64,000 nt of DNA, from the NCBI RefSeq assembly GCF_021545335.1, contig NZ_CP089312.1:6820001-6884000 (forward strand), in the 5' to 3' direction. Shown one piece after another: positions 24,243-33,954 of the stretch; position 1 is the stretch's first letter; each line of letters opens with the position of its first letter. A program made the position numbers and the translations under genes. The stretch is from Streptomyces sp. GQFP. GTDB taxonomy: Bacteria; Actinomycetota; Actinomycetes; Streptomycetales; Streptomycetaceae. The notes beneath the pieces were generated by a model. The model was not told the DNA's origin. It searched no databases and saw only the letters and a program-made list of their open reading frames with translations.

Positions 24243-27200
24243 GTGCGGGAGAAGGAACGCGAGGGGTACGTGCCCGTGGGCGCCGGCCACACGCCGGACG
24301 CCAGGGGCACCGGAGATGCCGAAGATTCTGCGGCGGCACCCGACGAGGCCTCCTTCACGCTGCCCGCCGCCTGGCGGCACAGGCTCCGCCCGCGCTGGGG
24401 CGGCATCGAGCGGTTCACGCACGTCCCCCACGGGGCGGCTCTCGACCACTGGGACAGGCGGCTCGCGGCGGCGAAGGAGCAGTGGACCGGCACGGTCCTC
24501 GTCGGGGACGTCCCGGGCGTCGACCCCGAACTCGCCGACGCCGCACGCCTCTATCTGGAGGGGACGGCGGACCCGGTCGGCGCCGCGGTCCTGGCCGTGA
24601 TCACCGACCGCGGGAAGCTGCTGTACGAAGAGGTCGTCGATGCCTGGGATCTGCGGCACGGAACGGTCTTCGCTGCCCGTGCCACGGTGGAGCTGTTCGA
24701 GCTTGACCACCAGAGCGGCCAGGACCGGACCACCAGGCTGGCCGTCCTGCCCGAGGGCGACTCGCCGCAGCGGCTGTGGTTGCGCCGGGGCGCCGCCGAC
24801 CGGGTGCGGACGCTGCTGTCGATGGCCGGTGAGGACGAGTACCGCGAGGTGGTGGCGGCTCTGGCCGCGCACCGCGGCGGTGCGCGGCGCCGAATTGTGG
24901 TGTCGTATCTGGTCCCGGCCGAGACCGACTGGGTCGCGGAGTGCTGTGCCGACCCGGGGGAGAGCGGCCGGGAGGACCGTGTCGTACGCGCCATGCTGTT
25001 CGAGTCGCTGAACGACGAGGAGCAGTTGCGGGCTCTGCTGCGGGCGGGCGGCGTGCCCGCCTACGACGGCGAGCTCTCCACCGCGGCGACCGTCGCCGAG
25101 GGCGTCGGCCCGGCCGTAGCCGCGCTGATCGCGGAGATCTGGCGGCACCGTACGCCTTCCTACGGGGCATCGGCGGAAGAACAGGCGGGCATCCTGGCGG
25201 AGCTGCCGACGGACGAGGCGTTCGAGCTGCTGATGTCCCACGCGGACGACAAACAGGTGCGTCCGGCACTGCTGGAGGCGGTGCGCCGGTATCCGGTGCG
25301 CGCGGCCCGTCTGCTGGCCGGCCGGGCGGCGCCCGCCCCGGGCCGCAACTCCTTCCTGCTGGGCCAGTTGCTGACCGCGCATGTGGCCACGCACGGTGAG
25401 CTGCTGAAGTCGCGGCTCGCACAGTTCCCGCCCCGGGCCGCCGGGGTGGTACGGGAGCTGCTGCACCCGGCCGCCGCCGACGCCCCCGCCGAGGCGCTGC
25501 CCGAACTGCTGGTGAGCCCGCCGTGGACACGCGAGCGGACGGCGCCGGCACCGAGAACCGTCAAGGGGCTCGTCGCGGGGGAGGAGACCCGCATGCTGTG
25601 GCAGCCCGGCGAGCGCGAGGCATGGGATGCCGCCGTCGGGGAGCCGGAGCGGCGGGCGCGGCGCCGGCACGGCGAGCCGTATCCCGACGTGGCAACCCTG
25701 CGGGAGCGCTTCACCGACCTCGACAATTACCAGCTGGCCGCCCTGTTCACCGACGGTCCGGACACGTACCGCCCGCTGCTGGCGCAGTGGACTCCCGAGT
25801 ACATGTGGCAGCCGGTCGAGAATCTGAAGCCGGTGGCCGCCCGATGGGAGGGGGACGCGCTGCCGCCGATGCTGCGCGCCGCGGCGCGGGAGCCCGCTGT
25901 GGCCGGGGAGCTGCTCCTGCCGTACCGGCAACTGGAGGTCGCGCGGCTGATGGCCGACTGGTTCGTGCGACTGAAGTCCGCCGCGGTCACGGCCCGCGCC
26001 TGGTTCGCCCGGCACGGTGCGGACGCCGCCGCGCTGCTGGTGCCCGACGCGGCCGGTCCAGCGGGCGCCGCCCGCCACAACGCCGAGCACGCGCTGCGGG
26101 CCATCGCCGCCACGCGGGGCAAGGACGCCGTGCTCGACGCGGCGGCCGGTCACAGCCCCAAGGCGGTCGCGGTCGTCCGCGACCTGCTGTCGGCCGACGG
26201 TCTGGAGCTCGCGCTGCCGTCGAAGATGCCGGAGCCCTCCGCCTGGGCGGACCCCCGGCTGCTGCCGCGCGTGCTGCTGCGCGACCGGGCCTCGGCGCTG
26301 CCGTCGGAGTCCGTGCGCCATCTGCTGACCATGCTCGCCATCTCCCGGCCCGGCGCGGTCTATACGGGTGTGGAGACGGTGAAGGAGACGTGCGACCCCG
26401 AGTCGCTGGCCGCCTTCGCCTGGTCCCTCTTCGAGCAGTGGCGGCTGTTCGGGATGCCGCCCGAGGAGAGCTGGGCGCTGCACGCCCTGGGGTGGCTCGG
26501 CGACGACGACACGGTGCGCCGGCTGACGCCGGTCCTGCGGAACTGGCCCGGTGAGGGAGCGCACAAGCGGGCCGTGGAGGGCCTGGACGTCCTGGCGGCC
26601 ATCGGCAGCGACGTCGCCCTGATGCATCTGCACGGGGTGTCCCAGCGGGTGAAGTTCAAGGGGCTCAAGGCGCGGGCCCAGGAGAAGATCGAGCAGGTGG
26701 CGGCCGATCTGGGGCTGTCCGGCGAGGAACTCGCCGACCGGCTGGTGCCGGACTTCGGGCTGGACGCCGACGGCTCGACCGTCGTGGACTACGGGCCCCG
26801 GCGCTTCACCGTGGGCTTCGACGAGCAATTGCGGCCGTGCGTCCTGGATCAGGACGGCAAGCGGCGCAAGGACCTGCCCCAACCGGGTGCCCGCGACGAC
26901 GCCGAGCTGGCGCCGGCGGAACGCAAGCGGTTCATGGCGCTGAAGAAGGACGTGCGGACGGTGGCCTCGGACCAGGTGCGCCGGCTGGAAGGCGCGATGG
27001 TCGCGGGCCGCAGCTGGACGACCGGTGAGTTCCGCGAGCTGTTCGTCTCCCATCCCCTGCTGTGGCATCTGGTGCGGCGGCTGGTGTGGCTGTGCGTTCC
27101 GGCCGGGGCTTCGGAGAGGGCTCTGTACGGGACCCCGGCCATCAGCGGCGCCGGTGCGGTGACGGCGTTCCGTGCGGCGGAGGACCGCACCTTCGCCGAC

Positions 27201-27719
27201 GTACGGGACGAGGAGTTCACGTTGCCGGAGGACGCCTCGGTGCGGCTGGCGCACCCGCTCCACCTCGGCGAGGAGCTGACGGAGTGGGAGGAGCTGTTCG
27301 CCGACCACGAGATCCTGCAGCCTTTCCCGCAGCTCGGCCGCGCCGTGCACCGGCTCACGGACGACGAGGCGGCCGGCGACCGGTTGGAGCGGTTCGAGAA
27401 CATCACCGTGCCGACCGCCAGACTGCTCGGCCTGGAACGGCGCGGCTGGGAGCGCGACGAGCCGATGTTCGCGGGTGTGCAGTGCTGGCTGTCCAAGCGA
27501 GTCGCGAAGGACCGCTGGATCATCGTCAGTCCGTCGGAGGGGTTCACGATCGGCGCCGTCGACGTCTCCACCGAGCAGTCGCTGGAATTCATAGGGCTGT
27601 CCGAGCAGCCCAGCGCGTGGAACCCGCCCGGGGAGCCGTCCAGGCTCGCCTTCGCCCAACTCGACCCGGTGACCGCGTCCGAGCTGCTCGCCGACCTCAC
27701 GGAACTGGTGGCGCGGTGA
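24243..27719 (+). CDS. large DUF4132-type protein (1158 aa)
   Basis: This is a long soluble protein, mostly helical and repeat-like in the middle (HEAT-like leucine/alanine helices, residues about 150-780). A C-terminal region of the DUF4132 type starts near residue 860 (GPRRFTVGFDEQLRPCVLD, LKKDVRTVASDQVRRLEGAM and the end FAQLDPVTASELLADLTELV). No enzymatic motif is obvious. DUF4132 proteins are uncharacterised. The GTG at 24243 follows GAGGAAGAGG; the frame is open for 64 more codons upstream but those look less coding. It has no metabolic link with the betaine genes around it and is followed by a decayed integrase, so it may be part of an insertion. Confidence 0.75.
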   Translation: MREKEREGYVPVGAGHTPDARGTGDAEDSAAAPDEASFTLPAAWRHRLRPRWGGIERFTHVPHGAALDHWDRRLAAAKEQWTGTVLVGDVPGVDPELADAARLYLEGTADPVGAAVLAVITDRGKLLYEEVVDAWDLRHGTVFAARATVELFELDHQSGQDRTTRLAVLPEGDSPQRLWLRRGAADRVRTLLSMAGEDEYREVVAALAAHRGGARRRIVVSYLVPAETDWVAECCADPGESGREDRVVRAMLFESLNDEEQLRALLRAGGVPAYDGELSTAATVAEGVGPAVAALIAEIWRHRTPSYGASAEEQAGILAELPTDEAFELLMSHADDKQVRPALLEAVRRYPVRAARLLAGRAAPAPGRNSFLLGQLLTAHVATHGELLKSRLAQFPPRAAGVVRELLHPAAADAPAEALPELLVSPPWTRERTAPAPRTVKGLVAGEETRMLWQPGEREAWDAAVGEPERRARRRHGEPYPDVATLRERFTDLDNYQLAALFTDGPDTYRPLLAQWTPEYMWQPVENLKPVAARWEGDALPPMLRAAAREPAVAGELLLPYRQLEVARLMADWFVRLKSAAVTARAWFARHGADAAALLVPDAAGPAGAARHNAEHALRAIAATRGKDAVLDAAAGHSPKAVAVVRDLLSADGLELALPSKMPEPSAWADPRLLPRVLLRDRASALPSESVRHLLTMLAISRPGAVYTGVETVKETCDPESLAAFAWSLFEQWRLFGMPPEESWALHALGWLGDDDTVRRLTPVLRNWPGEGAHKRAVEGLDVLAAIGSDVALMHLHGVSQRVKFKGLKARAQEKIEQVAADLGLSGEELADRLVPDFGLDADGSTVVDYGPRRFTVGFDEQLRPCVLDQDGKRRKDLPQPGARDDAELAPAERKRFMALKKDVRTVASDQVRRLEGAMVAGRSWTTGEFRELFVSHPLLWHLVRRLVWLCVPAGASERALYGTPAISGAGAVTAFRAAEDRTFADVRDEEFTLPEDASVRLAHPLHLGEELTEWEELFADHEILQPFPQLGRAVHRLTDDEAAGDRLERFENITVPTARLLGLERRGWERDEPMFAGVQCWLSKRVAKDRWIIVSPSEGFTIGAVDVSTEQSLEFIGLSEQPSAWNPPGEPSRLAFAQLDPVTASELLADLTELVAR

Positions 27720-28060
27720 CGACGACGCACCACACCGCACGGCGCAGTTCGGGGACGGGGCGGCGGCACGCGGATCTCACGGGCGCTGCCGCCGACGGCG
27801 AGCAGCCCTGGAAGTACTACGACCTGGGCGAGGGCTACTGCTCCTACGACTTCTTCGCCAAGTGCCCCCACCGGCCGGCCTGCGCACGCGGCCCCTTCTA
27901 CGTCCCCAAGACCTCAAGCCGCGGCCAACTCCTGACCGTCTAGGACGGAACAACTCAACCTCACCGACGACGAACGCGAGGCCCTCGAAGAAGACCGCGA
28001 AGCCGTCACCGCCCTTGCCGAACGCCTCGTGGACACCCCCCACTCCCGCCGGCACTGCTG
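27716..28060 (+). pseudogene. decayed C-terminus of a tyrosine recombinase/integrase
   Basis: From about 27800 the translation reads PWKYYDLGEGYCSYDFFAKC, then PHRPACARGPFYVPK and SSRGQLL, the cysteine-rich tail typical of a family of actinobacterial integrases. The frame then stops at 27943, but the family-like continuation LNLTDDEREALEEDREAVTA resumes in another frame from 27948, and TPAGTAAESA in yet another after a C-run near 28035. Two frameshifts and the absence of the catalytic domain mean it is a relic. It overlaps the end of the DUF4132 gene by four bases through a GTG. Confidence 0.6.
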
Positions 28061-28147
28061 CAGAATCCGCCGCAGCTCGGACTCGGTCAGCCACCCGTGC
28101 CAGGCCACTTCTCCCGGATCGGGGGCGCCGATCTCCGCGCCTCGCAA
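28060..28147 (-). pseudogene. possible Nudix hydrolase fragment
   Basis: On the minus strand, residues GAEIGAPDPGEVAWHGWLTE followed by SELRRIL resemble the C-terminal part of Nudix hydrolases (EVA.HGW.T..EL). Nothing similar precedes or follows in frame, so this is at best a gene fragment. The remainder of 27944-28193 shows no gene. Confidence 0.3.
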
Positions 28148-28193
28148 ACATGCCGAGACGGGCGGGTGGGTGGGAAACCCCCGGTATACGAAC

Positions 28194-29078
28194 TCAGCGG
28201 AACACCACCGTCCGATTCCCCTCTACCATCACCCTGCTCTCGCTGTGCCACTTCACCGCGTGCGCCAGCACCTGGGCCTCCACGTCCCGCCCCACCGTCA
28301 CCAGCTCCCCCGGATCCAGCGAGTGGTCCACCCGCACCACGTCCTGCTCGATGATCTGGCCCTCGTCCAGCTCGGGCGTGACGTAATGCGCCGTCGCGCC
28401 CACCAGCTTCACGCCCCGGTCGTACGCCTGCTCGTACGGGCGTGCGCCCTTGAAGCTGGGGAGGAAGGAGTGGTGGATGTTGATCGCCATGCCCTCCAGC
28501 TCCTTGCACAGGTCGTCGGAGAGGACCTGCATATAGCGGGCCAGTACCACCAGGTCGATGTCCAACTCGCGGACCAGGTCCAGCAGCCTCGCCTCCGCCT
28601 CCGGCTTCGTCTCCCTTGTCACCGGGATGTGGTGGAAGGGGACGCCGTAGCTCTCCGCCAGGCTCTCGAAGTCGCGGTGGTTGGAGACGATCGCAGGGAT
28701 CTCGATGTTCAGGCCGCCCGTGCGGCGGCGGAACAGGAGGTCGTTCAGGCAGTGGCCGAACTTGGAGACCATGATGAGCGTGCGCGTCGGCGTCGACGCT
28801 TCCCGCAGGGTCCAGGAGATGCCGTACGCCTCCGCCACGGGACCGAATCGGTAACGCAGATTTTCCAGGTCCGCGTTTGGATCGGAAACATCGAAGTGGA
28901 CCCTCATGAAGAAACGCCCCTGAAGCCGATCATCGAACTGCTGGCTCTCCAGGATGTTTCCCGAGTTACGGACGAGAAAGCCGCTCACGGCGTGCACCAG
29001 CCCCGAGCTGTCGGGGCAGGAGAGGGTGAGGACGTACTCGCTGCTGCCGGCCTGCGGTCGAGGGGAGTTAGGGGACAC
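28194..29078 (-). CDS. purU: formyltetrahydrofolate deformylase PurU
   Basis: PurU hydrolyses 10-formyltetrahydrofolate to formate and tetrahydrofolate, regenerating free folate. The 294 residues comprise an N-terminal ACT domain (about 10-90, YVLTLSCPDSSGLVHAVSGF) and a formyltransferase domain with INIHHSFLPSFKGARPYEQA and GATAHYVTPELDEGQIIEQD, which hold the catalytic His and Asp. The GTG at 29078 has GGAGG five bases upstream and gives the usual length. Its location next to betaine catabolism fits recycling of folate loaded with one-carbon units by dimethylglycine and sarcosine oxidation. An inverted repeat with the GCGTAT motif lies 16 bases upstream. Confidence 0.93.
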   Translation of the reverse strand: MSPNSPRPQAGSSEYVLTLSCPDSSGLVHAVSGFLVRNSGNILESQQFDDRLQGRFFMRVHFDVSDPNADLENLRYRFGPVAEAYGISWTLREASTPTRTLIMVSKFGHCLNDLLFRRRTGGLNIEIPAIVSNHRDFESLAESYGVPFHHIPVTRETKPEAEARLLDLVRELDIDLVVLARYMQVLSDDLCKELEGMAINIHHSFLPSFKGARPYEQAYDRGVKLVGATAHYVTPELDEGQIIEQDVVRVDHSLDPGELVTVGRDVEAQVLAHAVKWHSESRVMVEGNRTVVFR

Positions 29079-29093
29079 GTCAGCCTCCGGTGG

Positions 29094-29125
29094 TGCGTAT
29101 TGCACAACATGGTGAGCGATACGCA
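29094..29125. promoter_or_regulatory. inverted repeat between purU and betB
   Basis: TGCGTATTGC (29094-29103) mirrors GCGATACGCA (29116-29125) with one mismatch and a 12-base spacer. The minus strand contains TTGTG-CAATA-CGCAC, an 8 of 10 match to the TTGCG-N5-CGCAA box. This is likely a shared operator for divergent purU and betB. Confidence 0.5.
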
Positions 29126-29320
29126 ACATGGTCGGCTCGGTGGCCGGTCGCGTCAAGGGCGGTCGGGTGCGTGTGTGTACGGTCGCGCGCGCAACCGCCG
29201 CGCATGTCGAAATCGTCATCCGCCAACTACTTGACGTATGTCCGCACATTCGCCAGGGTGTTCCACCACAAGCAATTGGGTGCACGATGCGCAACGAATT
29301 CCTGTGGAAAGGCTTGGCGC

Positions 29321-30793
29321 GTGGCAGACCTGTATGTGGATGGTGAATGGCGGGAGCCGGTGGCCGGCGGCCGTCGGGAAATTCGATGTCCCGCTGACGG
29401 CAGGCTCGCCGCCACCGTCTCGGAGGGGACTCGTCCCGACGCCGAGGCCGCGATCGGCGCCGCCCGCCGCGCCTTCGACACGGGACCCTGGCCGCGTACC
29501 CCCGAGCGGGAGCGCGGCGCGCTGCTGCTGCGTACCGCCGACATCATCGAGCGCGACGTCAAGGAGTTCGCCCGCGCCGAGTCCCTCGACACCGGCAAGC
29601 GGCTGGTGGAGAGCGAGTACGACATCGCCGATGTCGTTTCGTGTTTTCGGCATTACGGCGGGATCGGTGGCGTCGATGCCGGGCGTGTCATCGACACCGG
29701 GCGTGATGACGCCGTCAGTCGGGTCGTTTACGAACCCATCGGTGTGTGCGGGCTCATCACCCCTTGGAACTACCCCCTCCTGCAAGCCAGTTGGAAGGTC
29801 GCCCCGGCCCTCCTCGCCGGGAACACCTTCGTCCTCAAGCCCAGTGAGCTGACCCCCTCCACCTCCATCCTGCTCGTGCGGGCGCTCGCCGAGGCCGGGC
29901 TTCCCGCCGGGGTCGCCAACCTTGTTCTGGGGGCCGGGCCCGAGGTCGGTGCGCCGCTCTCCGAGCATCCCGCCGTCGACATGGTCTCCTTCACCGGCGG
30001 GCTCGAGACCGGGAAACGGATCATGGCCACCGCCGCCGCGGGCGTGAAAAAGGTGGCCCTGGAACTCGGCGGGAAGAACCCCAACGTCGTGTTCGCCGAC
30101 GCCGACTTCGAGACGGCCGTGGACTTCGCTCTCACGGCCGTCTTTCTGCACTCCGGGCAGGTCTGTTCCGCCGGGGCTCGCCTCATCGTCGAGGAGTCCA
30201 TCCACGATCGGTTCGTGGATGAGGTCGTGCGGCGGGCCGCGCAGATTCGGCTTGGTGGGCCCTTTGATCCTGACGCCGAGACCGGGGCTCTCATCTCCGC
30301 CCAGCATCTCGCGAAGGTCGAGGCCTATGTCGCCGCCGGGCTCGCCGAGGGGGCCGTCCTGCGGTGTGGCGGGGCGCGGCCGGACGATCCCGCCCTCGCC
30401 GACGGGCACTACTACCCGCCCACCGTCCTCGACGAGTGCACGCAGGACATGCGCGTCGTGCACGAGGAGTCCTTCGGGCCCGTTCTCACCGTCGAGCGGT
30501 TCAGCGGCGACGAGGACGATGCCGTACGCATCGCCAACGACACCGAGTACGGGCTCGCGGGGGCCGTGTGGACGCAGGACGCGGGCAAGGCCCAGCGGGT
30601 CGCCCGGCGGCTGCGGCACGGCACCGTGTGGATCAACGACTACCACCCCTATGTGCCGCAGGCGGAATGGGGTGGCTTCGGGCACTCGGGCGTGGGCAGG
30701 GAGCTGGGACCGTCCGGCCTGGACGAGTACCGAGAGCCCAAGCACATCTGGCAGAACATCCAACCCCGGCCGCAGCACTGGTTTCGCGGCTGA
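29321..30793 (+). CDS. betB: betaine-aldehyde dehydrogenase family protein BetB
   Basis: This 490-residue NAD(P)-dependent aldehyde dehydrogenase has the general base E248 in ALELGGKNPNV and the nucleophile C282 in HSGQVCSAGARL. The cofactor-binding region is GLITPWNYPLLQASWKVAPA and the C-terminus has PQAEWGGFGHSGVGRELG. It converts betaine aldehyde to glycine betaine, completing the choline step begun by betA; the substrate is inferred from context and from overall similarity to BetB/GbsA. The GTG at 29321 has GGAAAGG eight bases upstream; the frame is open further upstream but that sequence is promoter DNA. The transporter operon follows 20 bases later. Confidence 0.9.
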   Translation: MADLYVDGEWREPVAGGRREIRCPADGRLAATVSEGTRPDAEAAIGAARRAFDTGPWPRTPERERGALLLRTADIIERDVKEFARAESLDTGKRLVESEYDIADVVSCFRHYGGIGGVDAGRVIDTGRDDAVSRVVYEPIGVCGLITPWNYPLLQASWKVAPALLAGNTFVLKPSELTPSTSILLVRALAEAGLPAGVANLVLGAGPEVGAPLSEHPAVDMVSFTGGLETGKRIMATAAAGVKKVALELGGKNPNVVFADADFETAVDFALTAVFLHSGQVCSAGARLIVEESIHDRFVDEVVRRAAQIRLGGPFDPDAETGALISAQHLAKVEAYVAAGLAEGAVLRCGGARPDDPALADGHYYPPTVLDECTQDMRVVHEESFGPVLTVERFSGDEDDAVRIANDTEYGLAGAVWTQDAGKAQRVARRLRHGTVWINDYHPYVPQAEWGGFGHSGVGRELGPSGLDEYREPKHIWQNIQPRPQHWFRG

Positions 30794-30813
30794 ACGCCGA
30801 AAAGAGGTCGATC

Positions 30814-31926
30814 ATGACCCCAGTACAGACCGAGGTGCCGCAGCGGCGCGGCACGTCCCAGGACTCGGACGGCACGCCGGTCATCTCCGTGCGCGGCCTG
30901 TGGAAGGTGTTCGGGCCGAAGGCCGACCGGGTGCCGGAATCGGAGGAGCTGTGCGGGCTCACCCGACGCGAGCTCATGGACCGTACGGGATGCACCGCCG
31001 CCGTACGGGACGTGCACTTCGACGTGTCGCCGGGGGAGGTGTTCGTCGTCATGGGCCTGTCCGGGTCCGGGAAGTCGACCCTTGTGCGATGTCTCACCCG
31101 GCTCATCGAACCCACCGCCGGGGAGATCGTCTTCGAGGGCGAGAACATCCGGGACGCGGACGACAAGCGGCTGCGTGAGCTGCGGCGGCAGAAGTTCTCC
31201 ATGGTCTTCCAGCACTTCGGACTGCTGCCCCATCGGCGGGTCGTCGACAACGTCGGCTTCGGGCTCGAGATACGGGGGATGGGGCGGGCCGAGCGCGTCA
31301 AGCGGGCGCTTGAGGTTGTCGAGCTGGTCGGGCTCTCCGGGTACGAGAACTCCTACCCCGATCAGCTCTCGGGTGGCATGCAGCAACGAGTCGGTCTGGC
31401 GCGGGCGTTGGCCGGTGATCCGGATGTTCTGTTCTTCGACGAGCCTTTCTCCGCCCTCGACCCGCTGATCCGGCGGGACATGCAGAACGAGGTCATCCGG
31501 CTGCACCACGAGGTCGGCAAGACCATGGTCTTCATCACCCACGACCTGTCCGAGGCCCTCAAGCTGGGCGACCGCATCCTCATCATGCGCGACGGCAAGA
31601 TGGTGCAGTGCGGGACCGGCGATGAGCTGGTGGGTGCGCCTGCCGATGACTACGTACGCGAGTTCGTCAAGGACGTGCCGCGTGCCGACGTCCTCACCCT
31701 GCGCTGGATCATGCGGCCGGCCGCGGACGGTGACGCTCTCGACGGGCCCGAACTCGGGCCTGACGTCGTCGTGCGGGAGGCCACCCGGGCCGTGCTCGCC
31801 GCCGAGAAGCCGGTCAAGGTCGTCGAGAACGGCAAGCTGCTCGGCATCGTCGGCGACGAGGAGATCCTCGCCGTGGTCGCCGGGGGCGGGGATATCCCGG
31901 TCCAGAAGGGCGGCGACGCGCGATGA
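30814..31926 (+). CDS. proV: glycine betaine/proline ABC transporter ATPase (ProV/OpuAA)
   Basis: This 370-residue ABC ATPase has Walker A GLSGSGKST, Q-loop VFQHFGLLPHRRV, signature LSGGMQQRV, Walker B VLFFDEPFSALDP and the H-loop THD. The helical insertion LCGLTRRELMDRTGC before Walker A is characteristic of ProV/OpuA. A C-terminal region of about 100 residues resembles a degenerate CBS module, the part that senses ionic strength in OpuA. It energises uptake of glycine betaine. AAAGAGG precedes the ATG; the end overlaps the permease start (ATGA). Confidence 0.93.
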   Translation: MTPVQTEVPQRRGTSQDSDGTPVISVRGLWKVFGPKADRVPESEELCGLTRRELMDRTGCTAAVRDVHFDVSPGEVFVVMGLSGSGKSTLVRCLTRLIEPTAGEIVFEGENIRDADDKRLRELRRQKFSMVFQHFGLLPHRRVVDNVGFGLEIRGMGRAERVKRALEVVELVGLSGYENSYPDQLSGGMQQRVGLARALAGDPDVLFFDEPFSALDPLIRRDMQNEVIRLHHEVGKTMVFITHDLSEALKLGDRILIMRDGKMVQCGTGDELVGAPADDYVREFVKDVPRADVLTLRWIMRPAADGDALDGPELGPDVVVREATRAVLAAEKPVKVVENGKLLGIVGDEEILAVVAGGGDIPVQKGGDAR

Positions 31927-33941
31927 CCGTCGCCGTGGAGAAGCCACAGAAACCCGAGCCGCCGGGGCCCGCGGACGCCGTGCCCGAGGCCGCGCCCGTC
32001 GCCGCCGTACGGCAGGTCAGCCGGCGGATGGTGGTCGGCGCGATCCTCGTCGTCTGGCTGGTGCTGTTCGCCGTACTGCGCGGCACGAACACCCTGACGC
32101 TCGCGGCGGCCGACCTGACCGGGCTGCACCGGTGGCTGAACGACGTCAACGACTCGATCGGCGCCAACCGCAACTCCAACCCGCTCTTCCTCTACTTCTT
32201 CAACGAGATCCGCCTGGTCATCGACAACCTGGTGACCTTCGTCCAGCATCTGATCTCGCAGCCCTCCGATACCCGGCCCCTGCCGCAGATCGGGTGGCTC
32301 GGGGTCGTCGGGATCGCCGGGTTCGTGTCCTGGGCGGTCGGAAACTGGCGGGTGGCGCTGCTGACCGTCGCCGGGTTCACCTTCTTCGGGCTCCAGGGTC
32401 TGTGGCAGGAGAGCATGGACACCCTCGCGCTGATCCTGTGCGCGGTGTTCGTGGCGCTGCTGTTCGCGATCCCGCTGGGGGTGTGGGCGGGGCTGTCCGA
32501 CCGGTTCAACAAGGTCATGACGCCGGTCCTGGACTTCATGCAGACGATGCCCACCTTCGTCTACCTGGCCCCGCTGACCCTGTTCTTCCTCATCGGCGGC
32601 GCCTCCGCGACCATCGCCACCGTCATCTACGCGGCCCCGCCGGCGATCCGTATCACCGCGCACGCCATCCGGTCCGTGCCGGAGACCACCGTCGAGGCGG
32701 CCGACTCGCTGGGCGCGACCCGCTGGCAGTCGCTGCTGAAGGTCCTGCTGCCGATGTCCAAGCGGACCGTCGTCATGGGCGTCAACCAGACCATCATGGC
32801 CGCCCTCGCCATGGTGACCATCGCCGCCCTGATCGACGCGCCCGGCCTCGGCAAGACCGTCATGCAGGCACTCCAGTCGCTCGACGTGGGTACGGCCTTC
32901 AACGCGGGCCTCGCCATCGTCGTCATGGCGATCGTCCTGGACCGGGTCACGACCGCGGCGAGCGTACGGGAGGAGGCGGCCCGGCGCTCGGCGGGCCCGC
33001 TTCTCGCCCGGCGACGGCAGCTGGTGGTCGCGGGAGCGGCGGTCGCCGCGGTTCTCGTCTACCTCTCGCACACGTACGTGTGGGCGGCGGAGTTCCCCGG
33101 CGAGGGCAGTGTCGGCAGCTCCGTCGCGAGCGCCGCCGACACCGCGAGCACCTGGGTGCAGGACAACCTGTCGGGTCTCACCAACGCCTTCCGCGACGCC
33201 CTGACCAACGGTCTGCTCAACCCGTTCCAGTCGCTGCTCACCGACTCGCCCTGGTGGCTCGTCGGCGCGGTCCTGATCGGGCTCGGCGTGGTGTTCGGTG
33301 GCTGGCGGGCCGGGGTGACGACGGCGGTGTGCGTCGGGCTGCTCGTGGCGACCGGCGTGTGGTCGGACGGCATGACGACGCTGGCGTCCACGCTCGTGGC
33401 CACGGTCATGACGATGCTGCTGGCCGTGGTGGTGGGGGTGTGGATGGGGCGCAGTCCGCTCGCGGACCGGCTCATCCGGCCCACGCTGGACGCGGCACAG
33501 GTCATGCCGCCGTTCGTCTACCTCGTACCGTTCCTCGCGCTGTTCGGCGCGACCCGCTTCACGGCGATCGTCGCCGCGATCGTCTACGCGGCGCCCGTCG
33601 CCATGAAGATCATCGCGGACGGTATACGGAACGTGCCCGCGACCACCGTGGAGGCGGCCACCTCCGCCGGGTGCAACACCTGGCAGATCATCACCAAGGT
33701 CCAGCTGCCGATGGCACGCGGCGCCCTGACCCTCGCCACCAACCAGGGCCTGATCTACGTGCTGTCGATGGTTGTTGTGGGCGGCCTGGTAGGCGCGGGC
33801 GCCCTCGGCTACGACGTCGTGGCCGGCTTCTCGCAGGGGCAGCTGTACGGGAAGGGGCTGGCCGCGGGGCTGGCCATCGTCCTTCTCGGAGTCATGTTCG
33901 ACCGGATCACTCAAGCAGCGGCGCGGCGTGCCGGGGCGTAA
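31923..33941 (+). CDS. proW: glycine betaine ABC transporter permease, duplicated ProW-type
   Basis: This 672-residue integral membrane protein carries two complete ProW-like permease domains. Each has a binding-protein-transport EAA loop: TTVEAADSLGATRWQSLLKV near residue 255 and TTVEAATSAGCNTWQIITKV near residue 575. Roughly 12-14 membrane helices are predictable, with a short cytoplasmic N-terminus rich in proline. Most systems use two copies of a single-domain permease; here the pair is fused. It partners with ProV and the lipoprotein ProX. The three genes overlap or abut and form one operon, probably continuing from betB. Confidence 0.9.
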   Translation: MTVAVEKPQKPEPPGPADAVPEAAPVAAVRQVSRRMVVGAILVVWLVLFAVLRGTNTLTLAAADLTGLHRWLNDVNDSIGANRNSNPLFLYFFNEIRLVIDNLVTFVQHLISQPSDTRPLPQIGWLGVVGIAGFVSWAVGNWRVALLTVAGFTFFGLQGLWQESMDTLALILCAVFVALLFAIPLGVWAGLSDRFNKVMTPVLDFMQTMPTFVYLAPLTLFFLIGGASATIATVIYAAPPAIRITAHAIRSVPETTVEAADSLGATRWQSLLKVLLPMSKRTVVMGVNQTIMAALAMVTIAALIDAPGLGKTVMQALQSLDVGTAFNAGLAIVVMAIVLDRVTTAASVREEAARRSAGPLLARRRQLVVAGAAVAAVLVYLSHTYVWAAEFPGEGSVGSSVASAADTASTWVQDNLSGLTNAFRDALTNGLLNPFQSLLTDSPWWLVGAVLIGLGVVFGGWRAGVTTAVCVGLLVATGVWSDGMTTLASTLVATVMTMLLAVVVGVWMGRSPLADRLIRPTLDAAQVMPPFVYLVPFLALFGATRFTAIVAAIVYAAPVAMKIIADGIRNVPATTVEAATSAGCNTWQIITKVQLPMARGALTLATNQGLIYVLSMVVVGGLVGAGALGYDVVAGFSQGQLYGKGLAAGLAIVLLGVMFDRITQAAARRAGA

Positions 33942-33954
33942 GGGAGCTACCACC

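Noticed and set aside
24138..27740. 1200-codon minus-strand frame opposite the DUF4132-type gene
   Set aside because: The plus frame has family-like helices and an appropriate start; the antisense sequence is compositionally biased, as expected for a shadow frame.
27914..28147. Intact 77-codon Nudix-type gene on the minus strand
   Set aside because: Only about 30 residues resemble the family and the rest is the reverse of the integrase relic, so it is listed as a fragment only.
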